From positions 186,001 to 250,000 of the forward strand of contig JADJPF010000020.1 in assembly GCA_016713405.1 (NCBI GenBank): a DNA stretch of 64,000 nucleotides. Direction: 5' to 3'. Positions 17,206 to 26,129 of this stretch are shown in pieces (within the stretch, counting starts at the first letter, position 1; each line of letters begins with the position of its first letter). The stretch is from Blastocatellia bacterium. Its GTDB lineage: Bacteria > Acidobacteriota > Blastocatellia > Chloracidobacteriales > JADJPF01. The notes under the pieces are model-generated. The model was not told where the DNA came from. It made no database searches and saw nothing but the letters and a program-made list of their open reading frames with translations. The position numbers and the translations under genes are program-made.

Positions 17206-17808
17206 TTAGAAAACTCCTATTGCAATTGCACCTGTAATCATAACCATTATGCCAAGAATTATACCTATAAAACTACCACCAGCAATTTTTAGCAATGCCT
17301 TAAATGCTATATTGCGATCAGGAACAGCAAGCAAAGCTAAAAGTGAGATAAAAAATGTAGCTATTTGCATTATAGGTAACACTACGCCGAAATAAGCAAT
17401 AGCTGTTAGTGCAATGTTAGAAGCAACAAGAAATGTTATAGGAAAGGATATTGCACTAAGAATGCCTAAAGTTACCCAATAGGCCATAGTTACTTTTTTA
17501 ACAGATTCTTTGGCAATTTGAACATCATTTATTGCCTGGTTTTGTTGATTATAGTTATATTTAGGATATTGTCCGGCTATAAATTTTTGGTTAGAAATAG
17601 AATTAGACGCAGCTTTAGTAGCAATCGCAGCCCCAATAATTCCTCCTGCTGTATGAACACAACAGCAACAGCAACAACAACTTGTACAGCCCATACACAT
17701 TGCAACAGCAGGACGGCTTTTACGCTCTGCTGGCAGCATTTCAAAATTGATAGTATTAGTGTTGTTTGTTGAAGAGTTGGTTTTAAAGAGTTTTAATTTA
17801 TTTAACAT
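17206..17808 (-). CDS. Candidate TOMM precursor: poly-Cys core with a membrane C-terminus
   Basis: 200 residues, first gene of the operon. Residues 1-37 form a polar, Asn/Thr-rich leader ending in LPAERKSRPAVAM. Residues 38-50 are CMGCTSCCCCCCC: nine Cys, seven consecutive, plus Thr and Ser, the kind of residues YcaO systems convert to azoles (streptolysin S has a similar Cys/Thr cluster). A Gly/Ala patch (GGIIGAAIATKAAS) follows, then a polar Asn/Gln linker, then two or three membrane helices (about 108-163 and 176-200). Such a long hydrophobic follower is unusual for a precursor. The gene could instead encode a Cys-rich membrane protein unrelated to modification; operon position is the main argument for precursor status. 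Confidence 0.65.
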   Translation of the reverse strand: MLNKLKLFKTNSSTNNTNTINFEMLPAERKSRPAVAMCMGCTSCCCCCCCVHTAGGIIGAAIATKAASNSISNQKFIAGQYPKYNYNQQNQAINDVQIAKESVKKVTMAYWVTLGILSAISFPITFLVASNIALTAIAYFGVVLPIMQIATFFISLLALLAVPDRNIAFKALLKIAGGSFIGIILGIMVMITGAIAIGVF

Positions 17809-17914
17809 AAGTTTTTCTATTAATGGGACAATTTTCCAAAGTCTAACACAGTATTATTTTTCTTTACAACGACTTAGATTAAATAAAATTAAATAAAGGT
17901 TGTAAAAAAGAAAT

Positions 17915-17947
17915 AAGCAATTTTTCTAGTAATTTGAAAAATTGCTT
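17915..17947 (-). terminator. Hairpin terminator downstream of the PepSY gene
   Basis: AAGCAATTTTTC (17915-17926) and GAAAAATTGCTT (17936-17947) are perfectly complementary around a 9-nt loop. On the minus strand the hairpin is followed by ATTTCTTTTTT, fitting termination of the PepSY/PiuC transcript before the TOMM operon begins. Confidence 0.55.
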
Positions 17948-18008
17948 ATAGATGAGTAAAGAAAAACTAGTTAAATACAGCGTAAACTAAATATTCTATT
18001 ATTTTAAT

Positions 18009-18061
18009 CTTAAGCCCCAGCGGGGTGACAGATATGTAACGTAGGGTTTCAACTCTACGTA
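18009..18061. repeat. Interspersed palindromic repeat, copy 1 (family B)
   Basis: The copy reads CTTAAGCCCCAGCGGGGTGA, then about 14 nt, then a second small stem built from CGTAG and CTACG. A related copy lies at 60948-61004 with CCCCAACGGGG at its core. It abuts the end of the PepSY gene. Such GGGG-core units resemble REP-like elements mobilised by RAYT transposases, but no transposase is in the window. Confidence 0.55.
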
Positions 18062-19216
18062 TTATTCAGATTTTTTGTTGCTACGAGTTGCTTTCCAATT
18101 GCTAAAACGTCGCCAGGCTAAAGCAAAACCTGTGTAAACAAGCACACACGCGCCTAAAGATGCAATAAAGGCAATGATTTGTCCTGGTAGTCCTGCTGCT
18201 TCACCTGTATGTAACGAACGCACCCATGAACGAAGTTGACGACCTCGGTTAAGTTGCTCATAAGGTTCCCATTTAGTTATTTCTGCTGTAGTTGGATTAA
18301 GTGTTAATTGGGAACGAGAAAAAGGATTTAATGATTTTCCTTCATCAATAAAAAAAGAGACAGGCTGATTGGGATTTGTTGGAAGCCTAAGACTAATCAT
18401 CTTCCAGGTAGGAGCAGTTTTTTCTGCCTGCGCCCAAAGTTGATTAAGGTTAGCAGGAATTTCTATTTTTGTTTCTCTATTTTGACCACTTTGAGCTTGG
18501 TTTGGTGGGCTAGGTGGGCGTTTAGGGGCCTCAGTACCTGTAATTGTGTAAATAAGATTATTTGCCCATTGGTAGGAAAAAACCATTCCTGTAGCAGTAA
18601 TAATAACTAATATAGATAAAGACCAAAAGCCTATAACATTGTGCCAATTAAAATCACGCGCACGACCTTTTAAGTTTGATCTAAAAGTAGTTATTGGGCG
18701 TAAATGCTGACGGGTCAGCTTTTTAGGCCACCAGATATAAATACCTGTTATAGCTAAAAATAAAAATGCTGCATTACAAAATCCTGTAACAGCTTGACCA
18801 ATAGCGCGATTTTCTCCATGCGTTGCAAGCCAGCGATGAAGATCTGTTGTCACATGAAAAAAAGCACGAGTTTTCTTTGAACCTTCGCCCAAAATATCGC
18901 CTGTGTAGGGATTTACATATAATATTCCTTCACGGCCTAAAGCAATGGTGCTAGCTAAGTCTTTGTCAGAATATGCGGTTACTCCAGTAGGCTTAAGTTT
19001 AGGGTTAGCCGCTTGTACTTTAGTAAATATTTCTTGTGGGCCTAGACGAGGAGTTTCTTGAGGCTGTACTATACGCATTTCTTTTTCAGCAAATTTAGTG
19101 ATTTGTGATTCAAAAGCTAGTAAAACCCCAGTTATAGACATAATAAAAATTACTATTCCACCAACTAAACCAGCTATTAAGTGCAACCAAAAGATAAATT
19201 TACGAAATTTTTGCAT
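18062..19216 (-). CDS. PepSY-associated TM-helix protein (iron-regulated reductase-like)
   Basis: 384 residues with four membrane segments. The first (about 9-35) has FIFWLHLIAGLVGGIVIFIM, followed by a PepSY-like periplasmic stretch with the VNPYTGDILG motif. Then comes FFHVTTDLHRWLATHG with paired histidines that could hold haem, two further helices (GFCNAAFLFLAITGIYIWWPK; IGFWSLSILVIITATGMVFSYQWA), and a C-terminal helix. PepSY_TM proteins commonly accompany TonB siderophore receptors and are thought to help siderophore iron reduction or uptake. Here the receptor and a PiuC-like gene lie just upstream on the same strand. Confidence 0.85.
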   Translation of the reverse strand: MQKFRKFIFWLHLIAGLVGGIVIFIMSITGVLLAFESQITKFAEKEMRIVQPQETPRLGPQEIFTKVQAANPKLKPTGVTAYSDKDLASTIALGREGILYVNPYTGDILGEGSKKTRAFFHVTTDLHRWLATHGENRAIGQAVTGFCNAAFLFLAITGIYIWWPKKLTRQHLRPITTFRSNLKGRARDFNWHNVIGFWSLSILVIITATGMVFSYQWANNLIYTITGTEAPKRPPSPPNQAQSGQNRETKIEIPANLNQLWAQAEKTAPTWKMISLRLPTNPNQPVSFFIDEGKSLNPFSRSQLTLNPTTAEITKWEPYEQLNRGRQLRSWVRSLHTGEAAGLPGQIIAFIASLGACVLVYTGFALAWRRFSNWKATRSNKKSE

Positions 19217-19269
19217 ATAACGATAAATCCTTTATTAAACAAATAATTACATAAAAGTAATTTATAAAA

Positions 19270-19950
19270 TTAAACCTCTGCCCAGCGTCTTAATAAATTA
19301 TGGTAAACGCCTGTAAGTTGTATAGCTGATGGATGATCTGGCAAATCTTTATTTAATTTTTGAATAGCTGTATCTAAATCAAAAAGTAGTGTTCGTTCTC
19401 CATCATCACGAACCATGCTTTGAATCCAAAAGAATGATGCAATACGTGAGCCTTCTGTAACTGGTCGGACGTGGTGGAGGCTGGTTGCTGGATACAAAAT
19501 TAAATGTCCAGCAGGTAATTTAATTTGTTGGACTCCATAAGTATCTTCTATTACAAGCTCTCCGCCTTGATATTCATTTGGTTCACTAAAAAAAAGTGTA
19601 GCGGAAAGATCTGTGCGAATGTAATAAGCAGTATTTGGTACTTGGCGGATAGCATTATCAACGTGTGTTCCAAATGATTGGCCGCCTTGATAGCGGTTAA
19701 ATAAAGGCGGAAAAACCTTAGCAGGTAATGCCGCCGAAATAAACAAAGCGTTTTTTTGTAACGAGGAAATAATTATTTGGCCTAGTTTTTGTGCTATTGG
19801 ATGATCTTCTGGAATTTGTAAATTATTTTTAGCTTTTGCAGATTGATGGCCTGCTGTGATGCGGCCATCAACCCATTTAGCTTTGTCTAGCATTTGCCGA
19901 GCCTGTTTAACTTGCTCGGTGTTTAATACTTCTGGAATTGAGAGTAACAC
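19270..19950 (-). CDS. piuC: PKHD-type Fe(II)/2-oxoglutarate dioxygenase (PiuC/YbiX-like)
   Basis: 226 residues, full length for PiuC. The N-terminus (LLSIPEVLNTEQV..., KWVDGRITAG) matches the family. The iron facial triad is visible as H-x-D in FGTHVDNAIR and the distal His in TSLHHVRPVTEGSR, whose Arg would bind 2-oxoglutarate. PiuC hydroxylases are typically encoded beside TonB siderophore receptors and induced by iron limitation; their substrate is uncertain. It is 15 nt after the receptor gene, so co-transcription is likely. Confidence 0.9.
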   Translation of the reverse strand: MLLSIPEVLNTEQVKQARQMLDKAKWVDGRITAGHQSAKAKNNLQIPEDHPIAQKLGQIIISSLQKNALFISAALPAKVFPPLFNRYQGGQSFGTHVDNAIRQVPNTAYYIRTDLSATLFFSEPNEYQGGELVIEDTYGVQQIKLPAGHLILYPATSLHHVRPVTEGSRIASFFWIQSMVRDDGERTLLFDLDTAIQKLNKDLPDHPSAIQLTGVYHNLLRRWAEV

Positions 19951-19965
19951 TAGCTAAATCTCCAA

Positions 19966-22397
19966 CTATCGTAATTTGAAATTAAGTCCAACTTTAACCG
20001 AACGTCCTGCACCAGGCACTAAATGTGCTGGGTGAGGTTGATCAATGTAAAACTTGTTACTTAAATTGTAAACGTTGACTTGTATTTCAGCATGTTCATT
20101 AATTCTACGTTTAACAAACATATCTGCTACAGTGTAGCTATCTACTTTTCTAATGCGTCCTGTAATTGGGTCAGTTGGAGCAGTTGAGCTTGCATTACGG
20201 CTATCAACAAATCTTATGCTAACACCGGTATTTAAGCGGAAAGGTAAGTCATAGGTAGTGTTAATACTAGCTGTATTTTTTGGAACATTAGCTAATTGAT
20301 TACCAACTGTGTCAGGGAAAAATCTGGAAGCAGAAACTTCACTATCCAAGAAAGCATAACTAGTATTGATTTGTAGTTTATCGGTTATTCTTCCATTGGT
20401 TTCAAACTCAAAACCATCAATTCTTTGCGCACCTGCTAGAACAGTTAACAAAGGATTTCTAGGATCTGTTTCACGAGCATTAGTTTTTTCTACTCTAAAT
20501 GCAGCAGCACGAACAGAGAATCTTTTTGCTAGTAAATCCCATTTTGTGCCAACTTCAAAAGTTCTATTTTCTTCTGGTTTAATATTTGTAGTATTAGCAT
20601 TAAGTGCAAACGCTTCAGCAGAAGGATTAAAAGATGTGCTATAGCTAAAATAAAGACTGCCAATTTCCATTGGTTTGATAACTAACGCACCACGATAAGT
20701 AGCAACTTCATCTAAACGGTTAAATTTACCTCGGTTTGGAGGAGTGCCAAGAAATTGCTCAAAATTTACATCAAAGCGGTCAAAGCGAACACCACCTACT
20801 AATTCAACTCTTTCTGCTAATTTTACTGTACCTAAGAAATAAGTAGCAAAGGTGGTGCTGGTAGTGCGAGTATTGGAAGTTGCTGTTGATATACCAGAAA
20901 AAGGCTCATTAGTATTTGGATTTAATAAACTTGCTGTAGGAACACCAGTAAAAGTAAGGCGTAAAACTTTAGAAGTTTCACGAGAACCTTCTAAGCCTGC
21001 AACTATAGTGTATTTGATAAAGCCTGTTTGAAATTTCGTAGTTACATCAAATTGATTTTGTAAAAAGACTCTTCCGCATCTATAGAAACTTGATTTCGAT
21101 TTACCCTAATTTGATCAAGAGGTGTTGTTAAAGTAACGGTTCCTGTATTGCGTGGAGCGGTAATTAAGCCTTCACGAGTATATTTTGTATAACGTAGCTG
21201 GTTACGAATACCAAAATTATCATTAAATTGTTCTTCATATTTAATAGAGCCAATATCAACATTAGTTCTTAAGAAATTAGCATTTCTAAAACCATAGTAA
21301 TTGCTTCTATCAACTGGTGCAGGGCGGTCAAATAAATAAAGAATTCCATAATCAGGAATATCATTAGCAGATTGATGGAAATAGTTAAGATTTATTTGTC
21401 TCTTTGTTCCAATACCAAAAGCTAAGGATGGAGCAAAACCATAACGGCGGTTTTCTGCAATGTCGCGTTCTGCAACTTGGGAATAATGTCCCATCAAATT
21501 AAGTCTAAAAGCTGTGTTTTTACCTAATTTAGCAACGGGTTCATTTATATCTAAAGTTACTCGCTTTGTTTCATCACTACCAAATTCTACTGTGCCATCA
21601 ACAAAAGATCTTAATTGTGGGATTTTATAAGATTGGTTAACTGCACCACCTGTAGAACCACGTCCAACGGTTACAGATGAAGGGCCTTTTAATACTTCAA
21701 CTTGTTCAACATTAAACGAATCACGGAAATAATTACCAAAATCACGCATTCCATCGATAAATAGGTCATTACGTGCGCCAAAACCACGAATTGTTAAATT
21801 ATCGCCTTGGTTTCCACCTTCACCAGCCGCTAAACTTACACCTGCAACATTGCGTAGTGCATCACGCAGAGTTGTAACACCTTGATCTTGTAAGGTTTGC
21901 TTAGAAACAATATTAATAGTTTGTGGAGTATCTCTTAGAGGTTCAGTAAATTTTGGGGAAGTTAATATCTGGACATTATCAGTAACTTCTATTACATCGG
22001 AAGTCGCTGTAAGTTCAATAGATATTACTCCTGTACCAAGAGTTTTATAAGTAACATTTGTTCCTTTTAAGATTTGTTTTAATGCTTCTTCAGGTGAAAA
22101 ACTTCCAGTAACGCCAGGTGAAGCAATATCTTTAATAGCATTATTTGAAATTAATATTTGTTGGCCTGTAGTTTTTTCAAAATCAGCTAATGCTGTCCCA
22201 ACTGTGCTAGCAGGAATATTAAAGTTGTAATTTTTATTTTCTTGAGTTTGAGCGGCTAAAGTGGACAAATCCCAAGCATAAACAGGCTTAAAGGTGTTAT
22301 CAAATGTTGGAAATATTAGCAATGTTCCTAGAGTACCAAGAGCTAATAAAGTTTTTGATTTTTTAGATTGCCTAGCTTGAAAAATCTTCTTTTTCAT
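19966..22397 (-). CDS. TonB-dependent siderophore receptor with STN domain, one frameshift
   Basis: About 810 residues. It has a signal peptide (about 1-43), an STN (secretin/TonB short N-terminal) domain (about 57-128, FNIPASTVGTALADFEKTTGQQ onward) and a plug (TSPKFTEPLRDTPQTINIVSK; GFGARNDLFIDGMRDFGNYFRD). The beta barrel ends LVPGAGRSVKVGLNFKLR with a terminal aromatic-type strand. It would import ferric siderophores across the outer membrane. STN domains usually signal to an anti-sigma factor, but no FecI/FecR genes are nearby. The frame breaks at 21062-21066 (five A on the plus strand); one more restores EESFLQNQFDVTTKFQTG. It is the first gene of the receptor-piuC-PepSY group. Confidence 0.9.
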
Positions 22398-22645
22398 TGA
22401 TTTACTTTCTCCTTAAAAAACGCCAAAAATTAGCAGATTTTGCTAATGGCAAGGTTATTATTTAAATAAAATGATTGAATGAAATAAACATTAAGAATAA
22501 TGGTTGAATTAATCATATAAATTTAAGAAATAATAGTATTAACTAAATAATAAAGTAGTTAATTAGAAAGACAGAATAGCCTTAAAATAAATTTAAGAAG
22601 TTAAACTATTTAGCCCTTTTGTTATGAATAGATTGTTTGGTAATG

Positions 22646-22796
22646 AATAAGAAGTGTGGTAGGATAGGCCCCAGCACACCTCTTATTTGTTTGTGACCCA
22701 CACAATACAAAGTTTGTGCAAAAGAACCTTTGATGTTGCCGCATCAAAGGTTCTAGTTACAAGCCGAACACGATTTTGAAAGTCTTTTTCAAAATC
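22646..22796. promoter_or_regulatory. Cluster of four hairpins upstream of the TonB receptor
   Basis: The 645-base gap 22398-23042 separates divergent genes and contains successive inverted repeats. They are AATAAGAAGTGTG/CACACCTCTTATT (22646-22658/22675-22687, one G-T-type mismatch), CACAA/TTGTG (22701-22705/22714-22718), AGAACCTTTGATG/CATCAAAGGTTCT (22723-22735/22742-22754, perfect) and GATTTTGAAA/TTTCAAAATC (22772-22781/22787-22796, perfect). On the minus strand a TTGACA lies just upstream (near 22828), so the cluster could be a folded 5' leader of the receptor mRNA or a small RNA. I could not match it to a known riboswitch. The remainder of the gap is plain AT-rich DNA. Confidence 0.45.
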
Positions 22797-23042
22797 TTTA
22801 CAAGATTAATATAACAGCTTTTTCTATGTCAATAAGTTTCTCCAATTTTTTTTAGCCAAGGATAAAAAATTAGAAAGAGGAATTTAGGAGAAATGTTTTT
22901 ATTTACTAGCCAACACTTCTGTTTATAGAATCGTCTAACGAGTTGCACAACAGCTAATTTAACAAAAATTAGTATATAACTCATTGTAAATCAATAAATT
23001 ATAAAGCTGTGTTAAAACACTTCTTTTTATAAGGAGAAATTA

Positions 23043-24563
23043 ATGCTTTGCCAATCTAGCCTAAAAATCAAAAGCTTTTGTCTTGTGTTGATGCTTATTT
23101 TTTCTTTTTTACCTCTTAATATTTCAGCACAACAACAGCGTCCAAAGTTATCGCGTAATTCTGCTAATGAACGTTCTGAGTTTCGATTTAAGGTAAGTGT
23201 TTTGGTTAGTCGTAATAAAGATAGTTATTTATATAGTTATACTTTAGAACAACTTGATAATGGACGATTAAACTATAAATCAATAGAGAGGTTTAGATTA
23301 ATTTTTCCTTGTGGTGAAAAAGCTTATAAGTCAATAGAAAATTTAGAGTCTGATGGATGGCAAGTTTCAGAATCAAGCGATTTTTATGATAGCAAAATAG
23401 GCAAAGGCAAGTTATCAGGGCTAGAATTTAGCCCTACTTACCCAATTATTCCTAATGGCGATGCTACAGCTATAGGGGATAAAAGTTTTGGATTTTCTTT
23501 TACTAGTAAATGCGCCCCTACTCGTGGACAATGGAAAGCCTTTGGTGAAGGCAAAGAAGACCTTGGTGAAATAGATGTTCCTTGTGGGTGTAATGAAAGT
23601 TTATCTAGTAATAATTCTAGTATTGGTGATCGTGGTCAAAGTAAATCTAATCCACCAAAAACTTTGCCAATTCCACAATCTCAAACAAGTAATTCTAATG
23701 ATTCACAAGACGAAGTTAATAAAACAAGTAATAAATCCATAGATGATAAAATTACTGTTACTAGAAAAGAAATTATTATCTCTCCAGACACAATTCTAAA
23801 GCTAAGAATGAAGTCAGAGCTTAGTTCTGCTACGGCTAAAATAGGTGATAAATTTGAGGCCGAATTATTTGAAGATGTTAAAGCTAATCAATTATCGGTT
23901 TTACCTGCGGGATGTACAGTAATAGGACGAGTAATTTCTGTTGAACCAGCCAAAAAAGGAAATAAATCTGGAACTATTGGAATAAATTTTGAACGACTAG
24001 TTTTACCTTCTAAACGTGCAATAAGTGTTGTTGGAGAATTAACTAGCTTAAATAAAGACGAAAGTAAGATTGATAGCGAAGGCCATGTAGAAGGCTCTTC
24101 TGGCAAACGCACAGCCGTTTTTATTGGTGGAGGTGCTGCCGGAGGTGCTGCAATTGGCGCTATTGCTGGGGGTGGTAAGGGTGCTGGAATTGGTGCTGCA
24201 ATTGGTGTAGGAGCAGGAGTGCTAGGAGTGCTACTTACTAAGGGTCAAGAAGCAATAGTAAAACCAGGTACAGAATTTGGACTGCTCTTAACACAACCCT
24301 TACGTATTGCTAATGCAAATTTAGCTGAGCAGCCTAAGTTTAGTGAAACTCAGCAAGATAAAATATTTACAGACTCTAACACTATATATCAAGCCCAAGT
24401 AAAACTAAAGGAATTAGGTTACTTAAACTCAATCCCTAGAAGCCGCATTAGTCCATCTGTAAAACGGGCTATTATCAGCTATCAAAATGATAACAATTTA
24501 CGTCCAACAGGACTAATTGATTACCCTACAGCATTAAGCTTGGGTATTATAGATAACGAATAA
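23043..24563 (+). CDS. Exported glycine-zipper protein with a peptidoglycan-binding domain
   Basis: 506 residues with an AGGAG ribosome site. Residues 1-29 form a signal peptide (LVLMLIFSFLPLNISAQQ). An unrecognised beta domain (35-180) is followed by a Ser/Asn-rich linker. Next is a region like TrbI/YMGG-associated beta modules (LRMKSELSSATAKIGDKFEAEL, LPAGCTVIGRVISVEPAKKG) and a Gly-zipper membrane or pore segment (GGGAAGGAAIGAIAGGGKGAG, about 360-400). The C-terminal part (about 445-506) looks like a PG_binding_1 domain (QAQVKLKELGYL, VKRAIISYQNDNNLRPTGLID). It is probably envelope-anchored between membrane and peptidoglycan. Precise role unknown. Confidence 0.7.
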   Translation: MLCQSSLKIKSFCLVLMLIFSFLPLNISAQQQRPKLSRNSANERSEFRFKVSVLVSRNKDSYLYSYTLEQLDNGRLNYKSIERFRLIFPCGEKAYKSIENLESDGWQVSESSDFYDSKIGKGKLSGLEFSPTYPIIPNGDATAIGDKSFGFSFTSKCAPTRGQWKAFGEGKEDLGEIDVPCGCNESLSSNNSSIGDRGQSKSNPPKTLPIPQSQTSNSNDSQDEVNKTSNKSIDDKITVTRKEIIISPDTILKLRMKSELSSATAKIGDKFEAELFEDVKANQLSVLPAGCTVIGRVISVEPAKKGNKSGTIGINFERLVLPSKRAISVVGELTSLNKDESKIDSEGHVEGSSGKRTAVFIGGGAAGGAAIGAIAGGGKGAGIGAAIGVGAGVLGVLLTKGQEAIVKPGTEFGLLLTQPLRIANANLAEQPKFSETQQDKIFTDSNTIYQAQVKLKELGYLNSIPRSRISPSVKRAIISYQNDNNLRPTGLIDYPTALSLGIIDNE

Positions 24564-24747
24564 TTGACTAAGTGAATAATATAGTAATAGTTTTTTCTTT
24601 TTGCTTTGGTTGCGCTGAAAATAGTAGTTAGTTATAATGAGAATTTATTTTACTTGCTTGCCTGTTACCTACTAACAAACATCCTAAATTAAAGTAAGTA
24701 GAGCTAATATTTTTCATTGTTTTTGAAAGGGAGTTTTTAAAAAACTT

Positions 24748-25335
24748 ATGGTTAAGCGTTTTTTTGCGGTTATATTAATGGTCTTTACATTAACTGTAAT
24801 GACTTATGCCCAAGGTTCAGCAGTAAAAAGCACTGCTCAAGGCAATAGTAATTTGCCTACAGGTAAAGTTGCTATACTAGATTCCCGTGCTTTTGGCGAA
24901 GGAATTACAGAAATGAAAAAGCAACTAGACAAACTAGAAGGTGAATTTCAACCGCGTCTAAAAGAATTAGAAGGTTTGCAACAACAATTAGTCACCTTAG
25001 ATGATGATGTAAGAAAAGAAAAAGATCCAACTGCTGGTAGGCAAAAGGCTGATAAATTACAATCATTGAAAAAAGAATTTGAACGCAAGAGAGAAGATTT
25101 TCAACAAGATTATCAAAAACGCTCACAAATTGCTTTAGGGCCTTTACAAGAAAAGGTGCTAAAATTTTTGGAAAGCTATGCTGCTACTCGAGACATTGTA
25201 GTAGTTTTTGATCTTGCTCCTGCTGCACAAGCTGGATTAGTATTCTTAAATCCAGGGACAAATATCACAGAAGATTTTATTAAAGAATATAACAAGCAAG
25301 TCTCTAGCGGCGCACCTCCTCAACCTCCACAATAA
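24748..25335 (+). CDS. OmpH/Skp-family periplasmic chaperone (copy 1)
   Basis: 195 residues. The signal peptide is residues 1-21 (ending TYAQ), then a short Ser/Gly segment and the OmpH core: KVAILDSRAFGEGITEMKKQLDKLE, a long alpha-hairpin (45-140) of charged coiled coil, and a C-terminal strand IVVVFDLAPAAQAGLVFLNP. Skp-like trimers hold unfolded outer-membrane proteins in the periplasm. The next gene is a clear paralogue and fabZ/lpxA follow, the usual envelope-biogenesis order, although bamA and lpxD are not in this stretch. It ends PPQPPQ. Confidence 0.85.
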   Translation: MVKRFFAVILMVFTLTVMTYAQGSAVKSTAQGNSNLPTGKVAILDSRAFGEGITEMKKQLDKLEGEFQPRLKELEGLQQQLVTLDDDVRKEKDPTAGRQKADKLQSLKKEFERKREDFQQDYQKRSQIALGPLQEKVLKFLESYAATRDIVVVFDLAPAAQAGLVFLNPGTNITEDFIKEYNKQVSSGAPPQPPQ

Positions 25336-25435
25336 TGTTGAGTAAGTTTATAAATGTAGAATTTGTATAACCTAAAAATTTATCATTTTGGTAAGTAGGT
25401 TTAGGTAAAAAATATAGTTTATTTTATGAGGTAGT

Positions 25436-26062
25436 ATGATTAAAAAATTATTATTAATAGTTGTAATTTTACTTATTAGTTCAGTAAGTAGTTTTGCTCA
25501 AGGATCAGCAGTAAAATCAACTGCACAAAATAAAGCTGGTGGTGGCACTGGCTCAATAGCTCCTTTATCAGAAGGCAAAGTTGCTGTGATAGATTCACGT
25601 GCATTTGCTGAAGGAATTGGGGAAATGAAAAAGCAAATAGATAAATTAGAAGCTGAATTCCAACCACGTCGCCAAAAAATAGAAGGTTTGCAAAGCCAAA
25701 TGGTTAAGTTAGAGGAAGAAATAAAAGCTGCTGGTGGAAATATAAAGCCAGAAGTTTTTAGCCAAAAACAAGACCAATTTAATGGCTTAAAAAAAGAATT
25801 TGAACGCGAAAAAGAAGATTATCAACAAGATGTAGAAAAACGCTCACAATTAGTATTAGGGCCTATTCAAGAAAAATTAAGTAAGTTTTTAGAGTCCTAT
25901 GCTAGTCAACGTCAAATTGTTGTAATTTTTGATTTACCTGCTGCTGCACAAGGTGGGCTAGTATTTCTTAATCCCGCAATAAATGTTACAGAAGATTTTA
26001 TTAAGGAATATAATAAGTTAAACCCTGTTGCAGGCGCACCACCTGAACCGGCACAAAAATAA
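25436..26062 (+). CDS. OmpH/Skp-family periplasmic chaperone (copy 2)
   Basis: 208 residues, similar over its whole length to the gene 100 nt upstream (same GSAVKSTAQ after the signal peptide, same VAVIDSRAFAEGIGEMKKQIDKLEAEFQPR and FLNPAINVTEDFIKEYNK). It has an extra Gly/Ser insert after the signal peptide and a longer coiled-coil loop. It arose by tandem duplication of copy 1, and both retain full domain structure, so both are probably functional. A strong terminator follows before fabZ. Confidence 0.85.
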   Translation: MIKKLLLIVVILLISSVSSFAQGSAVKSTAQNKAGGGTGSIAPLSEGKVAVIDSRAFAEGIGEMKKQIDKLEAEFQPRRQKIEGLQSQMVKLEEEIKAAGGNIKPEVFSQKQDQFNGLKKEFEREKEDYQQDVEKRSQLVLGPIQEKLSKFLESYASQRQIVVIFDLPAAAQGGLVFLNPAINVTEDFIKEYNKLNPVAGAPPEPAQK

Positions 26063-26074
26063 AAGCTGCTTAAC

Positions 26075-26110
26075 TTTTAAGCCACAGATAAAACTGTGGC
26101 TTAAAAATTT
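26075..26110 (+). terminator. Terminator after the second ompH
   Basis: TTTTAAGCCACAG (26075-26087) and CTGTGGCTTAAAA (26094-26106) pair perfectly over 13 bp around ATAAAA, followed by a short T run. It separates the ompH pair from fabZ, whose start is only 24 nt further on. Confidence 0.7.
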
Positions 26111-26129
26111 TACACTAGAAAAAAATCTT

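Noticed and set aside
17518..17772. Open frame on the plus strand within the poly-Cys gene, rich in Thr/Ala
   Set aside because: It is the reverse complement of the Cys/Gly-rich segment and has no ribosome site or neighbour support.
19966..22397. FecI/FecR signalling partners for the STN-domain receptor
   Set aside because: Neither a sigma-70 ECF nor an anti-sigma gene is encoded within several kilobases on either side.
22398..23042. Cobalamin riboswitch upstream of the TonB receptor
   Set aside because: No B12-box or other conserved cobalamin-riboswitch segments could be found on the receptor strand, and the gene context is siderophore-like.
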